A model generated the notes under the pieces. The model saw nothing but the letters and a program-made list of their open reading frames with translations. It did not search any database and had not been told where the DNA came from. A DNA stretch of 64,000 nt, from contig OX381704.1 of the NCBI GenBank assembly GCA_947462335.1, positions 43,528,942 to 43,592,941 on the forward strand. The letters are read 5' to 3'. The DNA comes from Harmothoe impar. Taxonomy: Eukaryota > Annelida > Polychaeta > Phyllodocida > Polynoidae. The position numbers and the translations under genes were made by a program. Of the stretch, positions 23,404-33,463 are shown in pieces. The stretch's first letter is position 1, and the number at the start of each line of letters is the position of its first letter.

Positions 23404-23987
23404 CTTGTTTACACAACGAGTGTGGTGTCCTGTGTTGTTTTATATGTTATATGTGTGCTACCAACAGGGGCGCTCAGAGTTGAATAGAAAAGAATATTGG
23501 AGTGCTCCCCGAGGGTGGTGGACGGATAATCCGGTGGGGTAATCTTCGATTTCCCATATTAATCCACTAATACTCCTGATGAACTCTTTATTCGAAGTAT
23601 ATTTTGACTTTTGCGAGCCGCCTACGTGGCAGTGTGATCCCCCGAGCCCGAGTTGCGGGCGGGAAAGGTCGTGACCTGATTAATCGATAATTGGGTCACA
23701 CCGGGTAACGGGATCGCGTCCAATCACGCGAGACGCTGCGCATGCGCTTTGTTTTAAAAACAAAAGCGAGGGAACGCCATATTGATTTTGGGGCTCACCC
23801 GGATCAATCGTGCGTGCGGCAGCAGCGGAGAAGTCGGCGTTTTTGGGCAACTAGAAGAGTAGAAGAGTGATAAAAAGAGTAGGAACTGTGAGTACTCTTT
23901 CCTGGTCCGTCTAAGACAAAGAGGGAGACGGGGAACTAAGTGTTTCCCCGTCAAACTCCCGTCGTAAGACACTTGAAAGAAGTGAGG
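23404..23987 (+). promoter_or_regulatory. Pol-ORF3 spacer with promoter-type motifs and a possible splice acceptor
   Basis: The non-coding gap holds CCAAT (23720-23724), a perfect NRF1-type TGCGCATGCGC (23737-23747) and CGCCATATTG, a YY1-type motif (23775-23784). They are clustered about 200-270 bp before the ORF3 start, as in TATA-less housekeeping promoters. A T-rich tract ending CCAACAG at 23461-23467 could instead be a 3' splice site for a spliced ORF3 mRNA, and ACTGTGAGT near 23885 resembles a donor. Confidence 0.4.
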
Positions 23988-26900
23988 ATGGCCGAGCAGC
24001 AGCTCCGCCAGTCCGAACTCTCCGGTCACTCCGAGGTGGCATCCGCCACCGAGGAGCACATGGACGCTCAGAGCCCCAGTGGTGATGAGCTCAGTCAGAC
24101 TCTGTCGGAACTACGAGTGGATCCGGCCGTGTCACCGATTCGGAAGTCTCCGTCACCCGAGGGTAGCGAGGACTCCGGAATGTTGCGAGGGATCGCCTAC
24201 AGCGCAGTAGAATCGAACCCCTCCGAGTCGACTGGACATCTCTCTCGGATGTGCAGTCTAAGTATTTCGCCGAGCCTCAAGAAGACAGTTACCAGGAAAC
24301 TGTCTATGGGAGGCGACAGCGACTCCGACACTGCACGTCCGAGGACGCGCGGTGGCAAGGGTGCTACCCGAGATCGGTCCCGGTCGGCCGATGGCAAGGT
24401 TAGTACCAAGGCTCTCAAACACGCAGGTGTTGGAAAGAAGCCTCTGGGGAAGGACGAGCCTAAAAAGCCCGATCCGAAGAAGCCTAGTACCCAGGGTACT
24501 AAGAAAGCGGATCCGAAGGTTGCCACTGCCACAGTAACCAAAGATTCGAAGACGGTCACTCCCAAGGCTCCGACTCCAAAGGTGCCAAAGGAACAAAAGA
24601 AAGCTGATCCGAAGCCATCGGCTAAGGATCTGAAGAAGAAGGGACAGACGTCCGGCAGCAGTCAGGCTGTCAAGACTCCGGGCCCTCCTAAGTCAAACAT
24701 CCCGATCCCTAGCAAGGAGAAGGATGCTGGAAAAGCAGTTGGAACGTCAGCTGCTCCGACTTCAGCCGTGGATGTGTTGTCCTTCTCGCGAGGGTTGGAC
24801 AACAGCTCTGCAGTGGCCGCTACGGCCGCAGCCATGGCTGGTACGTCCGGGCACGGGGGAGCTCGTCCGAAAACGACAACTCACCCATCCGACACTAGGA
24901 CTGAGGAGGCTATGGATGCATCATCCGCAGCTGAAACGGTCCGAGTTGTGCAGGAGGTGCTGTCCGGCATCACCTTCCAGCTACCTGCTCCAGTGGGGCA
25001 AAGAAAAGAAGTCCCCGTTCGGGTGGAGACGCCTCCTCAAGGAGCAGCCCCCGTCCGAGTGGAGACTCCTCAACAGCAAACCGAGCCCCGTCTGGAGCCA
25101 TCCACTATGGATACTTCTGCTGAGGCCGGCAAGCTGGACCAAGCCGCAGGGGGTGGTCCAGGTGGATCGGGGGTACCAGTAATCCCCCCAGTCCAACATG
25201 AAGTATGGGATAAGGAGGACGCCGACGTCCCATCCCTGCTACGAGGAGCCATCATCGCACAGATGAGCAAGGATGAGATCAGGTCATTTGATTTGGTCCA
25301 GATGAGAACCTTCCGGGGGCTGGACATTCTGTCCGACCGGTTCCCGACCTGGTTCCCGGCCCACGTGACGGCTGCAATGGAAGGCTTCAAAGACCAAGCT
25401 GCTAACGCTCGCTTGGTTGCTGAGACTGAAGGGCGCCCCGAACTACTCGCGGCCCTTGAATACGACCTGCAAACCGCAGAAGAATTCAAGGTCGTGCATA
25501 ATCGGAAGGAGAACAGGCGACATCTGACGCCAGCCATGAGGCTGGCCCGGAATATGGAGAAAAAGACTAACGAGTCTATTCTCAATGATACTCTGGAGGA
25601 CGAGATTGTCCAACAGAGCACAGCTGCTACTAGAACTGCTGACACTAGTAAGATGGAGAAGGCCAGTCGTAGGCATCAATACCTACGAGAGACCATTCGG
25701 TTAACATCTCTGAACGCGGGTCAGTCCCCGGAAGAGGTGGATGTAGTTCTGAAGGGATTGGACAAGAACACAATCCCGGACAACGAACTGCAGCTATTGG
25801 TCCGGAATGCCCTCCGAGCCAATGCCGCTAGTGGGTTTCATTTCTTTAAACCCATGTGTATAAATGACTGTATTAAAGATAAGCGGTCATCAAAGCTTCC
25901 GGAGGAGGTGGGGCCCGACGGTCTCTCCGACGACGAAGAATGGATCAAACCTGATCCTTTAGACAAGTCGGTACAGCTGTACCACTTCGAATTGCTGGAG
26001 AAGGTCCGGACTGGTAGCACCAAATACCATTCGCTCCTTCAGAAGGCAAAGTTGGCGTTGGCAATGTCTAGATGGCATTCATTTAGTAAGTGCCCATTCA
26101 AAGCTTGTCAGGACATCGACGAGACCCTGGAGAAACCCCGAACTTGGCCTACCAAGGTTCGGTATGCCAGACATCTTACCCGCTTTCATGTACGTCATCT
26201 CATGCGATATGACTGCCTGAGTGTGGGTTCGAAGGGCAGCAAGGGTTGTCCGAATGGGGGTCTGTTCTACACCAGAGCAGATACCATTCGACACCTTGCC
26301 AAGTTCCATGGCTTGGCTCTGGAGACCGCAGCGGAACGCATTCAGGCCGCTCACGCAGAAGTCTACTCCCATTTCGGGACCACGGTAGACAAGAATGACA
26401 ACCTCGAGGTGGATTTTGGCACCAACGAGAAAGGGAAGGTGCGGGTATTCTACAAGGTAAACCCGGACCGCACGTATCTCCATGTACCGGAGGGCGAACT
26501 CTACGATGAATTCGAAGAGTATCAGCAGCGTACCAGTACGCGGAAGCGGCGAGCTCCGAGAAAATCCGATGGATCCTCGGAGCCCACCGATCCGAAGAAA
26601 CAGAAAACGGACGAAAGGCAGTCCGTTATGGAGAAGGCAGATCCGGGGTACAAAGGACCGGCATTTACCTCTCGCACGACTGACTGGAAGTCGGGCCCCC
26701 AGGGCAAGCCACCTCGGCCAAGTCCGGAGGATCCGAACTCCAGTACGGGAGGGGCGTTCGTTGACGAATTCCCCAATATAGATTTGGTTCCGGGAGCAGA
26801 GTCACAGACTCTCACCCAGACGGGGAAGACCAAGGCTTCGGTGAAGCAAAAGCCGAAGCCCACACAGACTCCGGATCCCCCTCAGGAGGCTCCGGAGGGG

Positions 26901-27392
26901 CACCATGTCTTACGACTAAGGGGCCCTCCCTCGTTTCCTCCCGCCGACTTCAAGTCCTACGAAGCCGGACAGGAGGCCTTGAATCGGTGGCAGGATAACT
27001 TCCACCGATTGCTTACTGGCTTAAGTCAGGAGGTGGCGATGTTGTCGCTGGACACAGTGCATCATCTCCACCGGAGTGAAGTCGCTACTCAGAAAGCAGC
27101 GGCCACGGAGTCGGTTCAGGAGGAGCGTGAGAATGCTCGGACTGAGCGAGTTGCTGCTAAATCCGAAAGGAAAAAGCAGAAGCTGGCAGTCAAGAACGCC
27201 GAGGAAAAACTGGACCACGAACGTCGGAGGTTCAGAGACTGTTTCGCGCACGAGATGCACGAATGGGATGGGACTCGTGCTCAAATCGAGCTCTGGCTCC
27301 AGGAGCTGACTCTGGCGGAAGCTGAGTCAGACTCTGATGATGAGGAGGCTGCGGCCCAGTCGAGTCCTAAAGACGACTCGGAGTCCGGATAG
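23988..27392 (+). CDS. ORF3: uncharacterised 1134-residue zinc-finger-like, coiled-coil retrotransposon protein
   Basis: The ATG at 23988 has a strong start context (AGGATGG); the frame is open 48 bp further upstream without an ATG. I do not recognise the family. The N-terminus is Ser/Glu-rich. Residues of roughly 140-260 form a histone-H1-like Lys/Pro/Thr region with repeated DPKK/KADPK words, suggesting nucleic-acid binding. The middle is mostly helical and charged. Two C2H2-like arrangements follow: C702, C707, H729, H734 and C743, C754, H769, H774. A Pro/Lys/Ser-rich linker containing RKRRAPRK leads to a C-terminal Glu/Lys/Arg coiled coil and an acidic tail (DSDDEE). No signal peptide or membrane segment is seen, so it is not an envelope protein. 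Its codon use and TCCGA-rich texture match gag and pol, so it evolves as part of the element. Function unknown; DNA targeting or a packaging role are guesses. Confidence 0.85.
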   Translation: MAEQQLRQSELSGHSEVASATEEHMDAQSPSGDELSQTLSELRVDPAVSPIRKSPSPEGSEDSGMLRGIAYSAVESNPSESTGHLSRMCSLSISPSLKKTVTRKLSMGGDSDSDTARPRTRGGKGATRDRSRSADGKVSTKALKHAGVGKKPLGKDEPKKPDPKKPSTQGTKKADPKVATATVTKDSKTVTPKAPTPKVPKEQKKADPKPSAKDLKKKGQTSGSSQAVKTPGPPKSNIPIPSKEKDAGKAVGTSAAPTSAVDVLSFSRGLDNSSAVAATAAAMAGTSGHGGARPKTTTHPSDTRTEEAMDASSAAETVRVVQEVLSGITFQLPAPVGQRKEVPVRVETPPQGAAPVRVETPQQQTEPRLEPSTMDTSAEAGKLDQAAGGGPGGSGVPVIPPVQHEVWDKEDADVPSLLRGAIIAQMSKDEIRSFDLVQMRTFRGLDILSDRFPTWFPAHVTAAMEGFKDQAANARLVAETEGRPELLAALEYDLQTAEEFKVVHNRKENRRHLTPAMRLARNMEKKTNESILNDTLEDEIVQQSTAATRTADTSKMEKASRRHQYLRETIRLTSLNAGQSPEEVDVVLKGLDKNTIPDNELQLLVRNALRANAASGFHFFKPMCINDCIKDKRSSKLPEEVGPDGLSDDEEWIKPDPLDKSVQLYHFELLEKVRTGSTKYHSLLQKAKLALAMSRWHSFSKCPFKACQDIDETLEKPRTWPTKVRYARHLTRFHVRHLMRYDCLSVGSKGSKGCPNGGLFYTRADTIRHLAKFHGLALETAAERIQAAHAEVYSHFGTTVDKNDNLEVDFGTNEKGKVRVFYKVNPDRTYLHVPEGELYDEFEEYQQRTSTRKRRAPRKSDGSSEPTDPKKQKTDERQSVMEKADPGYKGPAFTSRTTDWKSGPQGKPPRPSPEDPNSSTGGAFVDEFPNIDLVPGAESQTLTQTGKTKASVKQKPKPTQTPDPPQEAPEGHHVLRLRGPPSFPPADFKSYEAGQEALNRWQDNFHRLLTGLSQEVAMLSLDTVHHLHRSEVATQKAAATESVQEERENARTERVAAKSERKKQKLAVKNAEEKLDHERRRFRDCFAHEMHEWDGTRAQIELWLQELTLAEAESDSDDEEAAAQSSPKDDSESG

Positions 27393-28259
27393 GATTATCC
27401 TATCTTAGGACCCGATCAAGAAGAAGGGGGGGTATTTTAAATATACCAACCCTACATGTGAAAAACACTCTATTATAGGGTGTTCAAGGATCCGGACGAG
27501 AAGAAGCGGCAGGCTGGCTACGCAAGGAGTCAGTCTGCCAGGCAGAACGGACGGAGGAGGACGAGGAGATCCGGAGAGAAACCCAAAGCTCGGGACAGGA
27601 GTACGCTACCACCATGGATCTGATACGAGATGTTTTTTTCTATACAAACTATATATATCAGGACCGAGTGCTCCTAATTATAAGTCCGAAGATCGCCTGG
27701 AGGCAGGACTTGGAATTTTTTTTTATATACTACTATAAGCTCCCGAGCATGAGCTATGAACTTTCTCGTTCCGGTTAGTAGGAGCTGAATGAAGTAGGTT
27801 CTGAAAGCCGGGCGGAATGCATCATCAACAACAGAGGATCCGGATCTTCGCTATAAAATCACGTATGATATCTTTTGTAATAATACTTTAATATGTTTCT
27901 AAAAACCTTAAGAGAAGTGATAGTGTTTATCACTTATAAAGTATTATTCATTACGAGTGTAATTAGCTCGGGGTCTTGAAGGGACGAAATTTTTTTACTG
28001 TGATATTGTACTTTTTCAAGTGTTGTGTATACTATATGTATAGATTAACTCCATCTATCCTAGGGAATGGGGCGTAATTTTAATTACGATCTATATGTGT
28101 AGATATGTGTGTAATTAATACCTTTTGTGTTCAACAGTAACGTCATATTGTTTGTAAGGTATAACTTTAATAAACCCCTAAGGTGGTATTTATAAGATAA
28201 TGCCAGTCCGAAGTGTTTTCGGACTATAACCTTAATTATTTACCTCCCGGTTATTATCT
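27393..28259 (+). other. Retrotransposon 3' untranslated region
   Basis: No long ORF. The first part is purine-rich (GGATCCGGACGAGAAG-type words), the rest AT-rich. A perfect 8-bp stem AGTCCGAA/TTCGGACT with a 5-nt loop lies at 28205-28225, about 35 bases before the polypurine tract. Confidence 0.6.
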
Positions 28260-28271
28260 GGTAGGGGGTAG
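28260..28271 (+). other. Polypurine tract
   Basis: GGTAGGGGGTAG immediately precedes the 3' LTR, where plus-strand DNA priming is expected. Two T residues interrupt the purines. Confidence 0.75.
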
Positions 28272-28710
28272 TGTAGGGGCTAGGGTTATACGGGGTTATT
28301 ATATGACGAGTGCTGTTGGATGCTGTGTTGCGAGCTCGGTCCGAACCCTTCAGTCCGACGGTAGGTGGCGACACCTACTCCGGGCTTGGGGTATGGACAG
28401 AGGTCGCTATAGGCTTCCGGTCTGCGTGTGCGCACGCAGGCTGGCTGCCTATATATACCCGGCATCTGACGGTACTCGTCGGTTACTCTGAGCCACGCTG
28501 GTGAAGAGACCCCGTGATCATATCGGCTGCTTAGCCTACTGACCCGTTCCGAACTCTATAGGGAGTTCGCACACTTAGTGACTGCTTGTTTAGGTTTACC
28601 TGAATAAACCTGATATTGCAACCTGTAACACTTGATCCGAACTGTGTCGACTTTGTTCTTTAATTGATACTCTACCAATATCATAAAGATACGAAAGATC
28701 GTTTATTACA
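28272..28710 (+). repeat. 3' LTR
   Basis: Identical to the 5' LTR as far as I can compare by eye over all 439 bp, and followed by the CTAG duplication at 28711-28714. Confidence 0.95.
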
Positions 28711-28714
28711 CTAG

Positions 28715-30689
28715 TGTTTATTGTGGGTTTTTTTCAGGTCCCTGTTTATTGAGACAACTGTCATAATTATTAAGACAGTTACAAAGCTGTTAAAGTACTA
28801 TTTTGGTAATTTCCACCCTGTTCCAGTCTCTTTTCATTACATTGGGACTCTTTACATCGCATGGTTGTCCCTGTCCCACTTAGAGCTATAATAGGATATG
28901 GCAATAATTACCCCCTATAATTAGGTCTAACTCAAATCACATTAGTAGGCCTATGTCAGAGGTTGAGGTGGGTCTTTGTAAATGGAAATGTAAGATTCTC
29001 GCAATTTTTGGATTGACTTTGTGTTAGGACATAGGTAATAGTTTATCCTTTCTATTTTAGACTATACTTCGGATTTTCATATATTTACTGTGCCTACTAT
29101 TAAACAGCCATTCATGCAGAATATATACCTGAGAATGTGGGAATGACTGGGGAAATGGGTGAACAATTTAGGCCTGATTAGCTAAGTACAAGTTAATGTA
29201 ATCTCAGACACCTCTTTTATTGCTTCTCTGCGGATAGGACATGGATCTCCTTCCCATACCTGAGAACAAGCCCCTCCGGGGATCAACACTTTACATGTAA
29301 TGGGAGGGGACATGACGACATAATGAACAATAATGGACCAAAAGGCGGTCCACGCCCATGTTAATTGTACGTACACAACCTCCAGGGGAATCAATTAAGC
29401 CTGAGCACGTGAAGCATAATCTCCCACGCTATGATGTGGGGTTTCTTATTCCTTGAGGCAAAAAAGTCACCTAGGAACCTGATTTATAGTGCTATTATAG
29501 TATTATTTAGGCCGAACTGTCGTTAGTGTAATTTGGACCATCAATATGAAACGGTCTTATAACCATGTATTTGTGAAAAGCTTAGACTAGTCCCTAAGTG
29601 TGGTTCAATGTCGGTACTATTGCAGTCATCTTGCCAACCTTCCCATGCAGCAAATCGTGGTCACCTTTGGCCAGCATCACACATTTTGGCTTATGGGCTG
29701 CCGAATTTGGTCATGGCTAAAACCTCACACAACTTGCCAAATTTGATCAAAGCCAAACCTCATCAAAGTTGCCGAATTTGGTCATAGCCAAACCTCACCA
29801 AAGTTAACAGGTATATTGGCTGCATGGCTTCAAGTCCTAGTGTTACCCCAGTGCATGTCCGAATCCTTGTACAGGAATTTAGTAAAGAGGTGCTACAGTA
29901 ATTTCTTTTTAAAGGAGAGCTCTAAAGCAAATGTTTCATATGTAAATGGTTAAATTATATTATATTCTGTTATAACTGAGGTAGAGTCAGTCGTTTATCT
30001 AATTTCTCTCACGACCAAATTCAAACCATCAATTGTTGATTATTGACACTGCCTTTAACATAACACACATATATAATTATACATTTGCTAACTATCCCAC
30101 AACATCTAAATAATATAGGGACAAAGAATGGTGTGTTTCAAGCAAAATGGTCCAAAACATTTTGGTAGTGTAAGTCCGAATTTCCCCCACTTTTTTATGT
30201 TGAAAGTACCTGGAGTCCTGAATTGCCAAATCGACTCGAGGGTCATCAGGATGACTCACTGAATCTTACTGTAACTACCCGGTATAAGAATATCATGAAA
30301 TTGTTAAAAACTTTCTGAGGCCAGAAAATTGAAGATTTCGTGAGCTTGATATCTCGACCAAAAATTTGATAAAATCTCGAAAAACATGAATATTTTACAA
30401 TGAAAAAAAGTCCCCAAAATCGGGGGGGGGGGGGGTGCCAGGGTCGGTCCTGTTTCGAATCTAGGGTCGGGTTGCCTGAAATTGGTCCAATGTTTGAACA
30501 ATTCTGTTGGACCAACACTATTATGAGTGGTCATTTTCTTTTACAACAGCTGGCGGGAGGGGGGAGTCTTTGCATATTAAAGCGCGCCGAACAATGTCCA
30601 CCCCCTGCAGAGCTGTTCAAAGTTGGCCCAATACTTTATTCTTACATTACGTCAACTAAACGTTATTGAGTTTGAATCTACCAACGTTA
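28715..30689. other. Intergenic DNA without a recognised gene
   Basis: AT-rich, with a poly-G run (30421-30434) and a short tandem repeat at 29697-29803. No exon-like conserved coding was recognised on either strand. Confidence 0.5.
29697..29803 (+). repeat. Short imperfect tandem repeat
   Basis: About three degenerate copies of a GCCGAATTTGGTCATAGCC...AACCTCACCAAAGTT unit. Confidence 0.6.
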
Positions 30690-31001
30690 GGCCACTCAAA
30701 AAAGCGGCTTCTCCTCACTAAGGCCTTTTTCTCTTTTCTTTTTTTACTCGGGGACTAAAGTATAATATTATTTTTTTCATGACCAAAATTCTCATTTCAG
30801 TTGTGAAGAATTTGTTAATATCTAAAAGTGGGGAAACGTAAGTTATTTCTGTCCTACTACATTACTGGCAGTAGTAGCTTTAATCTGATACCAAATATGC
30901 TAATATTTGTAAATGTTTTCATCAAAACTAAGTAAGCAAAGGAAAAGCGTTTTCCTCAAAACCAGATTTCTCTGATGCACGCGGTGACGAAAACAGTGGC
31001 C
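30690..31001. mobile_element. Harbinger-like MITE flanked by TTA
   Basis: TTA (30687-30689) precedes GGCCACTC and CAGTGGCC is followed by TTA (31002-31004). Three-base TTA duplications are typical of PIF/Harbinger elements. Ends and interior are related to the element at 6640-7010; beyond the first bases the inverted repeat is weak. Confidence 0.55.
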
Positions 31002-31904
31002 TTAGTTTAGTCCTATGGATGTCCGCTGTCGTAAAATAATTGGCTATAGGTTTTGCACTATGTCACAATCAAGTGAAACAAGCTTCACCTGCTCCCGTTT
31101 TAGAATCAGTAGATTTATCTTGCTAAATATAAAGGGAAAACATGGGCTCAAAGACATCCATTTGCTACCTTTTCAAGCTTCAAAATCTGTAAATGGTGCC
31201 GTCCTCGGGCCGTCCTTCAATTTCTCATGGAGAGTTTCCTTCCATATGTATGTTGTTCACCCATGTAGAACGGGCCACCATTTGATCTGTGGCGTCTCCG
31301 TGTCCGGCAAGCTGCATATTCATAAGGCGGCACAGACAGCCGGGCGCGGGTTGGCGCGCAATGTTTGCCGAATGTCGTCTGCCCACGCGCGGACCGACAT
31401 GTTAAGTAGGGCTGTCGGCAAAGTCCCCCATTATCGCCTACCTACCTGTCCTGTAGTAAGGCTGACAGACATTGGGTTGATTGGCAACGATTATCGTGTC
31501 GGGTTGAAATGACAACAAGTTGAAAGCATGGTCCATCACCAAATGCTGCGACATGTCCAAGGGTCATGACATGGTGAAACATTTCTCAGCATAGCATCAT
31601 CAGTAGGATTAGGGTTAGTACCAATTGATAAGGCAGTGGCAGTTTAGACCCGTCATATATTCTAGTTGGAAATGCTCCAACTGGGAAATGATACCATGAT
31701 AACCATTCCGGTCCTAGTCATATATCATTGATCTTGTGCGTGATCTAAAATCGGAAATGGCTTGTTCAAAATACAGTATGCATATCCCCACCTATCTTTT
31801 ATTTATCCATAATTGATTGATAACACAAATAAACTCCTGGTCGTGAAGGACTGTACTCAATTGATGTTGGAATTATTGGACGCCTCCGGCACCGCGCGCC
31901 AGAC

Positions 31905-31995
31905 AGGAGAGGCGCCGAGTGCGCATGCGTCAAGTGACTTCCGGGGGCAGGTAATGATTAGAGGCGACGGTCTACAACAATATGGCGTCTCTGTC
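31905..31995 (+). promoter_or_regulatory. Promoter-like cluster: NRF1, ETS and YY1-type motifs
   Basis: GTGCGCATGCGTC (NRF1-type), GACTTCCGG (ETS-type) and CAATATGGCG (YY1-type) occur within 70 bp, next to GGCAGGTAATG, which could be a splice donor. This is the usual make-up of a TATA-less transcription start. No coding exon could be linked to it; a 5' non-coding exon of the gremlin gene, 2.3 kb downstream, is one possibility. Confidence 0.4.
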
Positions 31996-32539
31996 TACAG
32001 CCGATTGCATGCATGTAATCTTTGAACAAGGGACACATTTTACACATAGGCCTACTAGTGACATTAATGTGAAAAAAACCCATCACCATCTGTTTAGGGT
32101 TTTATCTTTCAAATTCGCCCTCAGACGGCCCTCCCTCACATTCCTTACCATTAATACTAAGGCCTAGGCAATGGATATCAATTTACTGATTTGCTCGGAA
32201 CGCTATACTCAACGTTAATATAACATAATATTCTGCTCTACCTTTTAGATTTATTACCCTGTGAACTGCCCCTAACCCTGCCCAATTGACTATGGGAACT
32301 TTTTACTCCATTTCCGGTCTCGCCTTGCCTGTTTATCTTCAGACCTATGAGAGCTTAGCCCATCTTCATTAAGTCCCTTTTTGCAGAGATAACCATCTCA
32401 GTAGACAGATGCCATCTCTCATTGTTTCGTCTCACGCGTCTCTGCCACTCTTAAAGGTGTACATAATGATCTCCGATTATCGCCCAGCACACTTCAGCCG
32501 CTAGTATCGGCGAGACACTAGTTTACCTGGGGGCAACCA

Positions 32540-32650
32540 GCGGCGTCGTCCACCAATCTGTGACGACAAGATGGCGTCTGTGACGTCATTATGTGCGCCA
32601 TCTGTCGGCGTTGATACGGATAAGGTACCGATGAGCCCGGTAAGTATATG
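32540..32650 (+). promoter_or_regulatory. Promoter-like cluster with CRE, CCAAT and YY1 motifs and a consensus splice donor
   Basis: CCAAT, then AAGATGGCG and the full CRE TGACGTCA lie between 32550 and 32590, followed by GCCCGGTAAGTAT at 32635, a consensus 5' splice site. This is consistent with a short non-coding first exon on the + strand. Vertebrate GREM1 has a non-coding first exon, so this may be the gremlin promoter. Confidence 0.42.
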
Positions 32651-33454
32651 TCTACACCTGAGTCTGGGCCTACATTACCATGCAGGTATACCCTTACCCC
32701 GGGGAAGGGGTGGGACCCTAACCTGTGCTCCTGGGGCTCCACCTGTTCGAGGATGCACCTAGACTGGTGAAGGATGGAGGAAAGAACAGATTAAGGGGAT
32801 TTGAACATTTATCATAGCATATAAGGGGGTCATTTTGGTCTCTTCTAGGAGGGAGGTATAACTCCCGGGTATAGACGGTTAGGCTATAGTCATCCCTCTC
32901 CCAAGCATAAACTGATTAATAAGGTAGTTACTACACTGGCTCTGGACTAGCTTCAAAGGAGTTAAACCAAAGGGGGGTAACTGTTTCCAGGTGATCTAGA
33001 AGCCATGGGGGTAAATAAGCATTGGAACCCAGGAGTCAAGGTTTCAACGCCTACATTAGCCCCCTTTCCCACCCAGACAGTTTAGATCTACATGTAATGT
33101 AATTATCAAGGTTCTTCCCTGAAGGTGCAAACCTTTTACATAAAGCCACAAGCGCTTCGGGAATGCTGTTCGCTTCTTGGTTCATGCACGTTGATAATGC
33201 AGATAATTATTACATGGAGATTAATTTAATTTGACTCAGAAAGGTACTCCATCGTTTATACCAGAAATCACTGTCATGTTATTGAGATTAATCTACATCT
33301 ATCTGGCCCTAGGCATGGTCTGACACCCCATATCCGACAGAAGGGGGTCGCTTTAGGAGCTTAACTATCTAATCCATCCTGTCTGTATATTTTAATCTAC
33401 CAAACGATAATAACTCACTCATGTAGAAATCCCACGTCTACTCCAGCTCCCGAC

Positions 33455-33463
33455 TATATATAA
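33455..33463 (+). promoter_or_regulatory. Possible TATA box upstream of gremlin
   Basis: TATATATAA sits about 760 bp before the gremlin ATG and just upstream of a GC-rich block (33500-33720) that contains an AGGGGGCGC CTCF-like core near 33677. It could be an alternative gremlin promoter. Confidence 0.3.

Larger units (their letters stand above)
16019..28710 (+). mobile_element. Intact 12.7-kb Ty3/gypsy-type LTR retrotransposon with three ORFs
   Basis: Two 439-bp LTRs (16019-16457 and 28272-28710) appear identical and start TG and end CA. The element is flanked by a CTAG duplication (16015-16018, 28711-28714). Internal order is primer-binding site, short upstream ORF, gag, -1 frameshift, pol (protease, reverse transcriptase, RNase H, integrase), then a third long ORF, a 0.9-kb untranslated region and a polypurine tract. 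Protease-RT-RNaseH-integrase order defines the Ty3/gypsy group. Gag and pol frames have no visible stop or frameshift apart from the programmed one. Identical LTRs and intact ORFs imply a recent insertion. It is longer than typical gypsy elements (about 5-8 kb) because of the large gag and ORF3. Confidence 0.95.

Noticed and set aside
16977..27284. Many antisense frames of 60-190 residues within the retrotransposon
   Set aside because: Shadows of gag, pol and ORF3 with no recognisable motif.
23988..27392. ORF3 as a retroviral-type envelope gene
   Set aside because: No signal peptide, no transmembrane segment, no fusion-peptide-like stretch or Cys-rich ectodomain; the protein is charged and Lys/Pro-rich.
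31015..31512. 165-residue ORF before the promoter-like clusters
   Set aside because: No family resemblance, no splice-site support, mixed composition; it looks like chance, though the region is fairly complex and could be regulatory.
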